Assembly (NCBI GenBank): GCA_964525485.1
Contig: CAZGHH010000027.1
Location: forward strand, 1-12,532
DNA from: DAONBD01 sp964525485
GTDB lineage: Bacteria > Patescibacteriota > Gracilibacteria > UBA1369 > LOWO2-01-FULL-3
Length of the DNA: 12,532 nucleotides
Reading direction: 5' to 3'
A model generated the notes under the pieces. That model worked only from the letters and a program-made list of their open reading frames with translations. It ran no database searches and was not told the DNA's origin. Within the stretch, counting starts at the first letter, position 1. Every line of letters begins with the position of its first letter. Below, piece by piece: positions 5,795-12,477 of this stretch. The translations under genes and the position numbers were made by a program.

Positions 5795-6949
5795 ATGAGA
5801 CTCAAAGGATCAAAAAGTATTTCAAATCGCGCACTTCTACTTCGCGAAGTTAATAAAATGCTTGGACTAAAAGTTCCAAAATTAAAAAACTTAAGTACAA
5901 GCGACGACACAAGAATAATGAAAGAAGGATTGAAACTTTTGACGTCAAAAAAAACACCGAGAAAAATCAACCTCGGGAACGCGGGAACCGCACTCAGATT
6001 TCTCACCGCCTTCGCAGCCGCAACCGGCAAAGAAGTGATAATAACAGGTTCAAAACGAATGCAAAAGCGTCCGATTGAAGACCTGGTAAAAGCTTTAAAT
6101 AAGCTTGGATGCAAAGTTGAAAGCACAAATGGTTGCCCTCCAGTAAAAATTCACAAATCAGACTTTCTAGGCGGAGAAACTGAAATTTCTGGAAGCAAAA
6201 GTAGTCAATTTTTATCGGCACTTTTGATGATAGCACCTCTGGCTTGCAACAAAGTTGAAATTACACTAACAGGCAAAAGAGTATCAGCGCCATACATCGA
6301 AATGACATTAAAAATGATCGAAGAATTTCAAAAAGAGCCGAAGGAATTTTTCATTGAAGGAGACGCATCATCGGCGTCATACTTAGGAGCCTATGCGTTA
6401 CTGCGCAATATCAAATTACAGATAGAAACCCTCTCAGAAAAATCGATCCAAGGCGATATCGCGTTCATTAAATACCTAAAAAAAATGGAAGTAAAAACCG
6501 GTGACATAAAACCGCTTGGAGTTGTAGACATGAACGCAACACCAGACCTCGTTATGACATTTGCAATACTCGCAGCATGCGCAAACGGCACAACAAAAAT
6601 CACAAATATCGCTAACTTGAAAATCAAAGAATCTGATAGAATAGCTGCGCTTGAAAAAGAATTAAAAAAACTCGGCGTAGACGTACGCACAGGCACAAAT
6701 TTCATAGAAATCAAAGGTCTCGGCAAACAATCTCTAATCGAAAAAAACGCTCGCAAACGCATCACAATCGAAACATACGAAGACCACAGAATTGCAATGG
6801 CATTCGGAGTACTAAAAAAGACAATTTTGCCTCGCCTCAAAATCAAAAATCCATCCATAGTCAGTAAAAGTTACCCTGAATTTTGGTCGGACTTGAATCG
6901 ACTGAACCGCCAGAATCGCACTAACAAAAAAAACAAATCACATAAATAA
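5795..6949 (+). CDS. aroA: 3-phosphoshikimate 1-carboxyvinyltransferase (EPSP synthase)
   Basis: It transfers the enolpyruvyl group of PEP to shikimate 3-phosphate. Active-site blocks are all present: GSKSISNR (5-12; K7, S8, R12), GNAGTALRFL (61-70), KRPIEDL (91-97), SGSKSSQFL (132-140), VSAPYIEMTL (163-172), EGDASSASY (188-196), DMNATPD (245-251), NLKIKESDR (274-282), EDHRIAM (329-335) and SKSYPEFW (357-364). At 384 residues it is shorter than the usual 420-450. It begins only four residues before GSKS, so the normal first beta-strand is nearly missing. The frame is open back to a stop at 5765-5767 without ATG, GTG or TTG, so 5795 is the best start. Position 69 is Phe where E. coli-type enzymes have Pro101. 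A basic tail (RQNRTNKKNKSHK) closes the protein. Confidence 0.95.
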   Translation: MRLKGSKSISNRALLLREVNKMLGLKVPKLKNLSTSDDTRIMKEGLKLLTSKKTPRKINLGNAGTALRFLTAFAAATGKEVIITGSKRMQKRPIEDLVKALNKLGCKVESTNGCPPVKIHKSDFLGGETEISGSKSSQFLSALLMIAPLACNKVEITLTGKRVSAPYIEMTLKMIEEFQKEPKEFFIEGDASSASYLGAYALLRNIKLQIETLSEKSIQGDIAFIKYLKKMEVKTGDIKPLGVVDMNATPDLVMTFAILAACANGTTKITNIANLKIKESDRIAALEKELKKLGVDVRTGTNFIEIKGLGKQSLIEKNARKRITIETYEDHRIAMAFGVLKKTILPRLKIKNPSIVSKSYPEFWSDLNRLNRQNRTNKKNKSHK

Positions 6950-6957
6950 CACACAAA

Positions 6958-8118
6958 ATGAGTTTCAAAACATCAATCTGGAATATAGGATTTTTCAACG
7001 GCTTCATAAAAATGTTTGCATATGCGACAAGTTTTTTCTGGGCGGTTTATTACAACGCACTCGGATTCTCAGGCGTAGAAATAGGTCTTATAACGGCCAT
7101 TTTTTCGCTCACAGGTTTTGCCACAATTCTTCCGTCGGGCTTCATCAACGATAAAATTAAATCAAAAAATCTCATCACACTCGCACTGCTTTTACTCGCA
7201 ACTCAATGCTTCGGAATTAGTCAATTTCACACATTCCCGGCAATAATTTTATTCACTAGCATCGGAGGAATTGGATACAACTTATACACAACTTCGATGG
7301 ACAGCCTCTTCTATAAATCGATGGGAAAACACGAAGTGACAAAAAGAATCGCAACATTTCAAGCACTAAATTATTTATTCTTGGGAGCAGGTGTAATATT
7401 GGGCGGAAAAATACTAAATGCGAGCACCGACATGGGTGAAATTTTCAAAACATTAATAACAATAACAGGTTCAGGGTACGCAATTTTTACACTAGTTTCG
7501 ATCATACTTCCAAAAAGCGTGACAACAGATTTCGAATTTATTAAATACAAATCAGACATAATAAATCCAAAAGTTTTGTTCTTTATGTTGGTAATTTTCT
7601 TGTTTTCGTTCCACTTCGGTGCGGAGAATACAAGCTACGGACTTTTCGTAAATAAAACTCTCGGATTATCAAAAGAAAACGCGGGACTATATATGGGATT
7701 TTCTATCCTTTCAATGGGGATAACATCAATTTTATTTTCAAATTCATTAAGAAAATTAGAAGTAAGACACGTTCTATACTTAGGATTATTTTTATCAGCA
7801 ATTGGGCATATTTTTATGGCCACAACAAGAGAACCGATGATATCGTTTTTATTCAGAGTAATTCATGAAACGGGCGACGCAGCGATGTTTGTATTCCTCG
7901 CATTCGGACTGACTAAATTATTCCAAGCAGAAAGGATCGGTGGCAACGCCAGCATCTTCACATTCATAACAATCATCGGAGGAACAGTCAGCAGTATGAT
8001 ATTTGGCCCGATGGGAGATAAATTTGGATACGATGTCCCGTTAATCGTAACTGGAGTAGTATTATTCATATCACTTTTGCTCGTGATAGGATTCAAAAAA
8101 ATGATTTTTACAAAATGA
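6958..8118 (+). CDS. Major facilitator superfamily transporter in the aro operon
   Basis: A 386-residue polytopic membrane protein with about 12 hydrophobic helices (roughly 10-35, 40-62, 71-89, 93-112, 133-151, 165-184, 205-225, 242-261, 270-289, 294-318, 329-349, 360-380). The loop GFINDKIKSKN (61-71) and its counterpart GPMGDKFG (350-357) match the MFS G-x3-D-[RK] loop-2/3 signature in both halves. A longer central cytoplasmic loop lies near 185-203. It starts 8 nt after aroA, and its TGA overlaps the aroK start (ATGA), so it is cotranscribed and probably coupled. The substrate is unknown; position suggests shikimate, an aromatic compound or a pathway intermediate, by inference only. A misannotated enzyme is excluded by the hydrophobicity. 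Confidence 0.92.
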   Translation: MSFKTSIWNIGFFNGFIKMFAYATSFFWAVYYNALGFSGVEIGLITAIFSLTGFATILPSGFINDKIKSKNLITLALLLLATQCFGISQFHTFPAIILFTSIGGIGYNLYTTSMDSLFYKSMGKHEVTKRIATFQALNYLFLGAGVILGGKILNASTDMGEIFKTLITITGSGYAIFTLVSIILPKSVTTDFEFIKYKSDIINPKVLFFMLVIFLFSFHFGAENTSYGLFVNKTLGLSKENAGLYMGFSILSMGITSILFSNSLRKLEVRHVLYLGLFLSAIGHIFMATTREPMISFLFRVIHETGDAAMFVFLAFGLTKLFQAERIGGNASIFTFITIIGGTVSSMIFGPMGDKFGYDVPLIVTGVVLFISLLLVIGFKKMIFTK

Positions 8119-8654
8119 ATATAGTTCTCACAGGCATGCGTGGATCAGGAAAAAGCTACTACGGCAGAAACCTTGCCAAACTTCTTGGCTGGAAATTTTT
8201 GGATACCGATGAAATGATTGAAAGTGAGCAAAATTCAACCATCACAGAAATTGTCCAAAAACACGGGTGGAATCATTTCCGAAATCTGGAAAACGAGCTT
8301 TGCAAAAAAATCGCAGACATCGGTGGAAATGGTCTCGACGAGTACGTGATTTCCACAGGAGGCGGACTAATCATAGATCGTGAAAATGAAGAGCTCCTAA
8401 GACAAAACGGAAAAATAATTCTCCTTTATCGCGATATAGAAAAATGCGCAGAATTAATTTTGAACGATCACAAAAAAGACAAACGTCCATCATTCACCGG
8501 ACGAGATGTTCAAGACCCGAACGAATTAATAAAAGAACTAGAAGAAACTTGGAACACACGTGAGAAACGCTACCGCCAAAGCGCAGACCTGATCGTAGAT
8601 GTAAGCAAAGACAAAGACCCAAGCGAGATATTGGAAATGCTTGAAAATGTTTAA
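8115..8654 (+). CDS. aroK: Shikimate kinase
   Basis: It phosphorylates shikimate at O3 with ATP, making the substrate of AroA. The 179-residue P-loop kinase has Walker A GMRGSGKS (7-14), DTD (30-32) for Mg/shikimate, HFRNLE (54-59, R56), STGGG (80-84) and a short LID containing KRPSFTGR (123-130). It also has the adenine-side TREKRYRQSAD segment (148-158). The ATG overlaps the transporter stop by 4 nt, which indicates translational coupling. It is the last gene of the operon. A 7-bp inverted repeat follows the stop, then the convergent 116-aa gene. Confidence 0.95.
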   Translation: MNIVLTGMRGSGKSYYGRNLAKLLGWKFLDTDEMIESEQNSTITEIVQKHGWNHFRNLENELCKKIADIGGNGLDEYVISTGGGLIIDRENEELLRQNGKIILLYRDIEKCAELILNDHKKDKRPSFTGRDVQDPNELIKELEETWNTREKRYRQSADLIVDVSKDKDPSEILEMLENV

Positions 8655-8685
8655 TCGAAAACAGAGAGGCGACAATTATTTTCGA
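8655..8685. repeat. Inverted repeat between convergent genes
   Basis: TCGAAAA (8655-8661) and TTTTCGA (8679-8685) form a 7-bp stem around a 17-nt loop directly after the aroK stop, reaching into the last codons of the convergent gene. The loop is long and there is no T tract, so it is at best a weak bidirectional terminator. Confidence 0.35.
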
Positions 8686-9026
8686 CCAAAGACTTCGTTA
8701 GCTTCTTTTGAAGCCATCTCTTTAGCAAAAAATTGTTTTAATGCCTCAGGAGACATTGCCTCAGCCTGTTCCATATACTTAGACACTAAACTCCTTACAA
8801 GGAGTGATTTTTCATAACTTCGTTCAAGCTGTTTTCTAGCTATTTCCTGTCTAATAGACAAAGGAATGCAGAAAATAAGTTCCAAAGCAGCTTTTCCATA
8901 AATACCACAAAGCTCACCTACCGTAGGATCACCTGCTCTTTTTAATTCAGTACGAGAGTCAGAATTTTGCAATGAATCCTGAGAAGAATCTACTACTCCA
9001 ACTCCAGCTGTTTCAAGTTTACTCAT
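8676..9026 (-). CDS. Small hypothetical protein, 116 aa
   Basis: I do not recognise this protein. From ATG 9026 it starts MSKLETAGVGVVDSSQDSL, has a polar, Ser/Asp-rich first 35 residues, and then helical, charged sequence. A short hydrophobic patch KAALELIFCIPLSI lies near 45-58, followed by amphipathic helices with many Lys/Glu/Ala. There is no signal peptide and no known motif. An upstream in-frame TTG (9086) would add 20 residues, but it coincides with the -35 box of a strong promoter whose transcript starts after it. The ATG is therefore the start. The leader is about 25 nt and has no Shine-Dalgarno. A private strong promoter suggests steady or high expression. Confidence 0.75.
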   Translation of the reverse strand: MSKLETAGVGVVDSSQDSLQNSDSRTELKRAGDPTVGELCGIYGKAALELIFCIPLSIRQEIARKQLERSYEKSLLVRSLVSKYMEQAEAMSPEALKQFFAKEMASKEANEVFGRK

Positions 9027-9058
9027 TTTACAATTTGGTAAAAAAATGTTTAGGAACG

Positions 9059-9086
9059 ATTGTATCACTGTTTTATTTTTTGTCAA
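9059..9086 (-). promoter_or_regulatory. Strong promoter embedded in the trhP stop codon
   Basis: On the minus strand a perfect TTGACA (9081-9086), a 16-bp spacer and TACAAT (9059-9064) preceded by TG, an extended -10. The -35 contains the trhP stop codon TGA (9083-9085). Transcription should begin near 9052, 26 nt before the ATG at 9026. Confidence 0.78.
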
Positions 9087-10357
9087 GCATTCTTTCTCAA
9101 AAGTGCCCCAACTTCAATCCCCTTCTTCATCTTCACCCAAACATCTTTATCTCCGCCGTGAGCGACTTCAACTGGCTCTTTTCGAAGATTTAAAATCTCT
9201 TTAACTTTCACAAACTTATTTTCACCAGACTTTCCAGCCCCAACTGGAGTAATTATCTCAATCTCATCTCCAACTTCAAATCTGTTTCTAGCCTCCACTC
9301 TATACAAATCACCATCAACTTCTCTGACAATTCCAAGAAATTTAAACGCGGATTCAGAAGAATTTTTATCAAATTTCACATTATCTTTTCCGGGAAATCC
9401 TTTCAAAAAGCCAGGAATATATCCACGATTCGAAACCTTATTCAATTCGACCAATAACTCTTTATCAAATTTTCTTCCCGCCACCATATCATCGATCGCC
9501 TGACGATAAGCCTTCGCCACAACTGCGAGATAATAAACAGTCTTATTTCGCCCCTCAATTTTGAAACTAATAACACCAGCACACATAAGCTGCTTCAAAT
9601 ATTCGATCGCACAATTATCGTGCGAATTCATAATATAAGTTCCTTCATCGTGTTCCTCAATCGGCATAAACTCGCCAGGTCGCTCTTCTTCCTCAAGATA
9701 CATTTTGTATTTCCATCTACAACTCTGCGCACAAATCCCCTGATTTGCGTCGCGCCCGGTCATATAAGCCGACAACAAACATCGTCCGCTATAAGCCATA
9801 CAAATCGCCCCGTGGACAAAAACTTCGAGCTCTATATCCGGCACTCGTTTATGAATTTCTTGAATCTCTTCCAGCATCAATTCTCTCGGCAAAATCACGC
9901 GCTGGATTCCCTGTTTTTTCCAAAATTCTACAGACTTATAATTCAAAGTATTCGCCTGCACAGAAAGATGCAAGACAGCCTCCGGATAAAACTCTTTAGC
10001 GATTTCAATAACTCCTGGATCAGCGATAATCAGCGCGTCAGGCTTGACTTCATCGCGCAAAAATTCCATATATTTTTTGAAAGCATCAATCTTATTATTG
10101 CGAGGAAAAATATTCACAGTAATATAAACTTTCACCTGTCGTCCACCAGTTTTCGCGGCTTTTTTATTCAATTCACGAACGCTCTTAATCTCAGCCAAAA
10201 AAGTTTTCTTATCAAAATCATTTTTGCGACTTCTCATCCCAAACATCGGAAGCCCCATATACACAGCATCAGCCCCGTACTCGATCGCATAGCGTAATTT
10301 TTCCGGATCGCCAGCCGGGAGAAGAAGTTCTGGAATTGGTAGTTTGTTCTTTTTCAT
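9083..10357 (-). CDS. trhP: U32-family tRNA hydroxylation protein TrhP (YegQ-like)
   Basis: The protein (424 aa from ATG 10357) matches the YegQ/TrhP group of peptidase-U32-like proteins. In E. coli this group helps form 5-hydroxyuridine at tRNA position 34, with prephenate required. Numbering from GTG 10366, the U32 signature is complete: E181-VFVHGAIC189-MAYSGRC196-LLS. Further Cys at 212, 216 and 252 fit an iron-sulfur site of the kind seen in U32 relatives. HLSVQAN (133-139), RDANQG (205-210), GTYIMNS (242-248) and KIEGRNK (269-275) also agree closely with YegQ. The C-terminal beta domain (from about 330) is present. GTG 10366 would add three residues but touches the -10 box, so ATG 10357 is preferred. 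The old name 'collagenase-like protease' is probably misleading here. Confidence 0.93.
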   Translation of the reverse strand: MKKNKLPIPELLLPAGDPEKLRYAIEYGADAVYMGLPMFGMRSRKNDFDKKTFLAEIKSVRELNKKAAKTGGRQVKVYITVNIFPRNNKIDAFKKYMEFLRDEVKPDALIIADPGVIEIAKEFYPEAVLHLSVQANTLNYKSVEFWKKQGIQRVILPRELMLEEIQEIHKRVPDIELEVFVHGAICMAYSGRCLLSAYMTGRDANQGICAQSCRWKYKMYLEEEERPGEFMPIEEHDEGTYIMNSHDNCAIEYLKQLMCAGVISFKIEGRNKTVYYLAVVAKAYRQAIDDMVAGRKFDKELLVELNKVSNRGYIPGFLKGFPGKDNVKFDKNSSESAFKFLGIVREVDGDLYRVEARNRFEVGDEIEIITPVGAGKSGENKFVKVKEILNLRKEPVEVAHGGDKDVWVKMKKGIEVGALLRKNA

Positions 10358-10366
10358 AGCCAGCAC

Positions 10367-10395
10367 ATCCTAGCAAAGAGACTCAACTATTTCAA
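10367..10395 (-). promoter_or_regulatory. trhP promoter, near-leaderless
   Basis: On the minus strand TTGAAA (10390-10395), a 17-bp spacer ending in TGC, and TAGGAT (10367-10372) as an extended -10. The ATG at 10357 is 9 nt further, leaving a 5' leader of only 0-4 nt. The AGGA that looks like a Shine-Dalgarno is part of the -10 box. Confidence 0.6.
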
Positions 10396-10445
10396 AGATT
10401 TTAAATAATCAGTCACTTAACAGTACTGCAAACCAATCATCATGG

Positions 10446-10472
10446 TTGAAAAAAAAAAAAAAATGGTATGAT
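10446..10472 (+). promoter_or_regulatory. Promoter with A15 tract in the spacer
   Basis: TTGAAA (10446-10451) and TATGAT (10467-10472, preceded by TGG, an extended -10) are separated by 15 bp. Most of the spacer is an uninterrupted run of 15 A (10449-10463) that also forms the end of the -35. Changes in A number would alter the spacing. Transcription should begin near 10479, about 24 nt before ATG 10503. Confidence 0.65.
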
Positions 10473-10502
10473 TTAAGTGTCATATTACTTAACCTCAAAA
10501 AA

Positions 10503-11060
10503 ATGACAAAGAAAACAAAAATGCTACTCGGTATCCTAGCTGCAGTAGTGGTAATCGCAGGAGCGGGACTATTCAGCGCCCAATCAGGATTGTTCAAGGG
10601 AATGATCTTCTCAAAGAACAATCTCGCAACTCAGAAGATGACTACATCTTCAAAAGTTACAGTAGATCAAAAAACTACGATAAACCCTAATGTAAAATTA
10701 CAAAAACCTTGTATGGAAGTCGGGGCAACATTGGTAGGCCCAGCAGATTCAATGACACCAAGTAAAGACCTAAAAGCAGTTAAATTTAGTTGGGTAAAAG
10801 CTCCTAGAGCAGAATATTATGAATTTTGGCTTAAACGTTATCCTAATACTGATGGGAAAAGAACTAAAGAAGTAATAATAAGAGATCCTCACCCAGAAAT
10901 CGACAATGTAATGTACGTATTCTTTACAAGAGAAGATTTCGACAATATAACTGGAGTTTACGAATGGGGTGTCACAGCTGGTGACACAGATTGTGGGATA
11001 CAACATGGTGGCACAGAAAGTAGACGTATTAACATAGAATCTTTCGCAGATTTAAACTAA
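10503..11060 (+). CDS. Membrane-anchored Ig/FN3-like domain protein, 185 aa
   Basis: The N-terminus MTKKTKMLLGILAAVVVIAG is a Lys-rich start plus a hydrophobic helix (about 7-24), either an uncleaved anchor or a signal peptide. A Thr/Ser/Lys linker (40-65) leads to a C-terminal beta domain. LVGPADS (77-83), KFSWVKAPRAEYYEFWL (94-110) and GVYEWGVTAGD (151-161) have the strand pattern of fibronectin-III/Ig-like folds ('lvsPadg..., f.W....a..Yel, y.W.V.a'). Two Cys (70, 164) could make a disulfide outside the cell. The ATG was chosen because the longer TTG-start reading begins inside the promoter -35. A strong terminator follows. The function is unknown; surface binding or assembly is plausible. 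The fold call is by pattern and is uncertain. Confidence 0.8.
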   Translation: MTKKTKMLLGILAAVVVIAGAGLFSAQSGLFKGMIFSKNNLATQKMTTSSKVTVDQKTTINPNVKLQKPCMEVGATLVGPADSMTPSKDLKAVKFSWVKAPRAEYYEFWLKRYPNTDGKRTKEVIIRDPHPEIDNVMYVFFTREDFDNITGVYEWGVTAGDTDCGIQHGGTESRRINIESFADLN

Positions 11061-11073
11061 AAGAATCTTCCCC

Positions 11074-11103
11074 AAAAACTCCCCTTTCACGGGGAGTTTT
11101 TTT
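11074..11103 (+). terminator. Intrinsic terminator after the Ig-like gene
   Basis: The stem CTCCCC (11079-11084) and GGGGAG (11091-11096) surrounds loop TTTCAC. It is followed by seven T (11097-11103) and preceded by five A that extend the helix. This is a textbook rho-independent terminator, 14 nt after the stop codon. It isolates this gene from the downstream lipoprotein gene. Confidence 0.93.
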
Positions 11104-11133
11104 ATCCCTTCTTTCAATAAATCAGCCCCATAA

Positions 11134-11162
11134 ATGACAGACTTATAAATTCATGTTATAAT
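11134..11162 (+). promoter_or_regulatory. Strong promoter of the transglutaminase-like lipoprotein gene
   Basis: ATGACA (11134-11139, one mismatch to TTGACA), a 17-bp spacer ending in TGT, and a perfect TATAAT (11157-11162) in extended form. The start of transcription is near 11169, about 25 nt before the TTG start at 11194. Confidence 0.78.
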
Positions 11163-11193
11163 AACAACTACGAGATAATAAATACCCACCATT

Positions 11194-12393
11194 TTGAACA
11201 AAATTAAAACAACAACACTACAGGAAAACACCAACGAACAAAACCAAGAGACTCGTATCCAGACGCAAGCTATTACAGATCCAACAATAGGAACTTCAAT
11301 CACCCACACAAGAGAAAATATATTTCGCAAACTTGCAAAAATAGGCGTTTTCGTCTTAGCGACAAACGCAACAGCAAATCTACCCGGATGCACTCTAAAA
11401 GTTCCATACGATCAGAATTTTGACATAAATTCATACGGAGAACTTTTCGAAACAACACGCCTTCCAACACCAGAGCCAATACAAGAAGATCAAATTGAAT
11501 ACGTATTTGATCAATATCTATCAGACATAGGATTTTCAAAAACATTCAAAGATTTTCTAGAAATAGACGAAGAAGGAGAAATTCATTCACTAGAATCATC
11601 AAACGACAACATTTATTTCGAATATACCGATCAAGAAAATCGTAAATTAAGAGCCTTTTTCTATTTAAAAGACAAAAAAATAAACATTCAAGACTTGGAA
11701 ACAGGAACATTTATCGCAGACGCAGAATACACAACCACACAGGGACAATTTGCAATAAGATCAAAAGAAGCAAATCCTTCTTCAACAGAATTTCCAATCA
11801 CCCAAAGAGAAAATATCGTAAACTCAAATGGATTTATCTTTAATGGAACAAACGAAAACGGCGAATCACACACAAACTACTATGACATCAATTCTCCAAT
11901 AGGATCAGAAGTAAAAGACACTGAAAGCTTATTAAATATGCTAAAACAAAACGAAGGCTACGACTATCCATTCAAATCCACAAAAATAAACCTAAACGAT
12001 ATACAAACAACAGATCAACTCGCACAGATATATTATTATTTTACGGATAAACCGGAAAGCCTGAAAGATTTCATAACCTCTGTTATAGAATTCGAATACA
12101 ACGATAAGACAACAAAAGATGAATACAGATCACCAATAGACAGTTTAAAATCAGGATGGGGAGATTGCGACGACTTCGTAGTTCTCACAGGATTATGGGG
12201 AAAAATGAATGGACACAAAGTCCAATATATTAAAATTCCACATCATGTTTTCACTTTCATCGAAACACAAGACGGCAAAAAATATATATTTGATTCTGAA
12301 AGCTTAGTGTATTTTTATGAAGTTGAATCTCTTGAATCATATATGCAAGAACACTATCCAGACACGGATTACACTATGACTATAAATCCATAG
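11194..12393 (+). CDS. Probable lipoprotein with C-terminal transglutaminase-like domain
   Basis: A 399-residue protein. After about 42 polar residues comes a basic-hydrophobic segment (FRKLAKIGVFVLATNATA, 44-61) ending in LPGC66, a near-lipobox that would allow lipid attachment at Cys66. Pro at -2 is not canonical. The middle region (70-260) is acidic and beta-rich with no motif I know. The C-terminal part (about 265-399) has the transglutaminase/papain-like core. GWGDCDDF carries the nucleophile C325, PHHVF carries H350/H351, and YIFDSE carries D367, so the Cys-His-Asp triad is complete. Such domains can be cysteine peptidases or amide-bond-forming enzymes; which one cannot be read here. 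It probably acts outside the membrane. Between the in-frame stop at 11179-11181 and the hydrophobic segment, TTG 11194 is the only usual start codon. No Shine-Dalgarno is seen. Confidence 0.87.
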   Translation: MNKIKTTTLQENTNEQNQETRIQTQAITDPTIGTSITHTRENIFRKLAKIGVFVLATNATANLPGCTLKVPYDQNFDINSYGELFETTRLPTPEPIQEDQIEYVFDQYLSDIGFSKTFKDFLEIDEEGEIHSLESSNDNIYFEYTDQENRKLRAFFYLKDKKINIQDLETGTFIADAEYTTTQGQFAIRSKEANPSSTEFPITQRENIVNSNGFIFNGTNENGESHTNYYDINSPIGSEVKDTESLLNMLKQNEGYDYPFKSTKINLNDIQTTDQLAQIYYYFTDKPESLKDFITSVIEFEYNDKTTKDEYRSPIDSLKSGWGDCDDFVVLTGLWGKMNGHKVQYIKIPHHVFTFIETQDGKKYIFDSESLVYFYEVESLESYMQEHYPDTDYTMTINP

Positions 12394-12477
12394 ATCTTTC
12401 TCATCCAAAATCTAGAAAATCCTTTCTTGCAAAAATCTTCAATTAAATCTACCCTGTAACCACCTAATCAAGATTGA

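Noticed and set aside
5770..8118. UGA recoding as in Gracilibacteria/Absconditabacteria
   Set aside because: aroB and the MFS gene end at TGA at their natural C-termini, and Trp codons are TGG, so TGA is a stop here.
9027..9086. TTG start adding 20 residues to the 116-aa protein
   Set aside because: The TTG is part of the -35 box TTGACA, so the promoter's transcript would not include it.
9620..10297. 225-residue plus-strand reading frame opposite trhP
   Set aside because: Shadow frame; trhP on the minus strand has a complete U32 signature.
10446..10502. TTG start giving a poly-Lys N-terminus to the Ig-like protein
   Set aside because: This stretch is the promoter (-35, A15 tract, extended -10); ATG 10503 begins a normal signal/anchor sequence.
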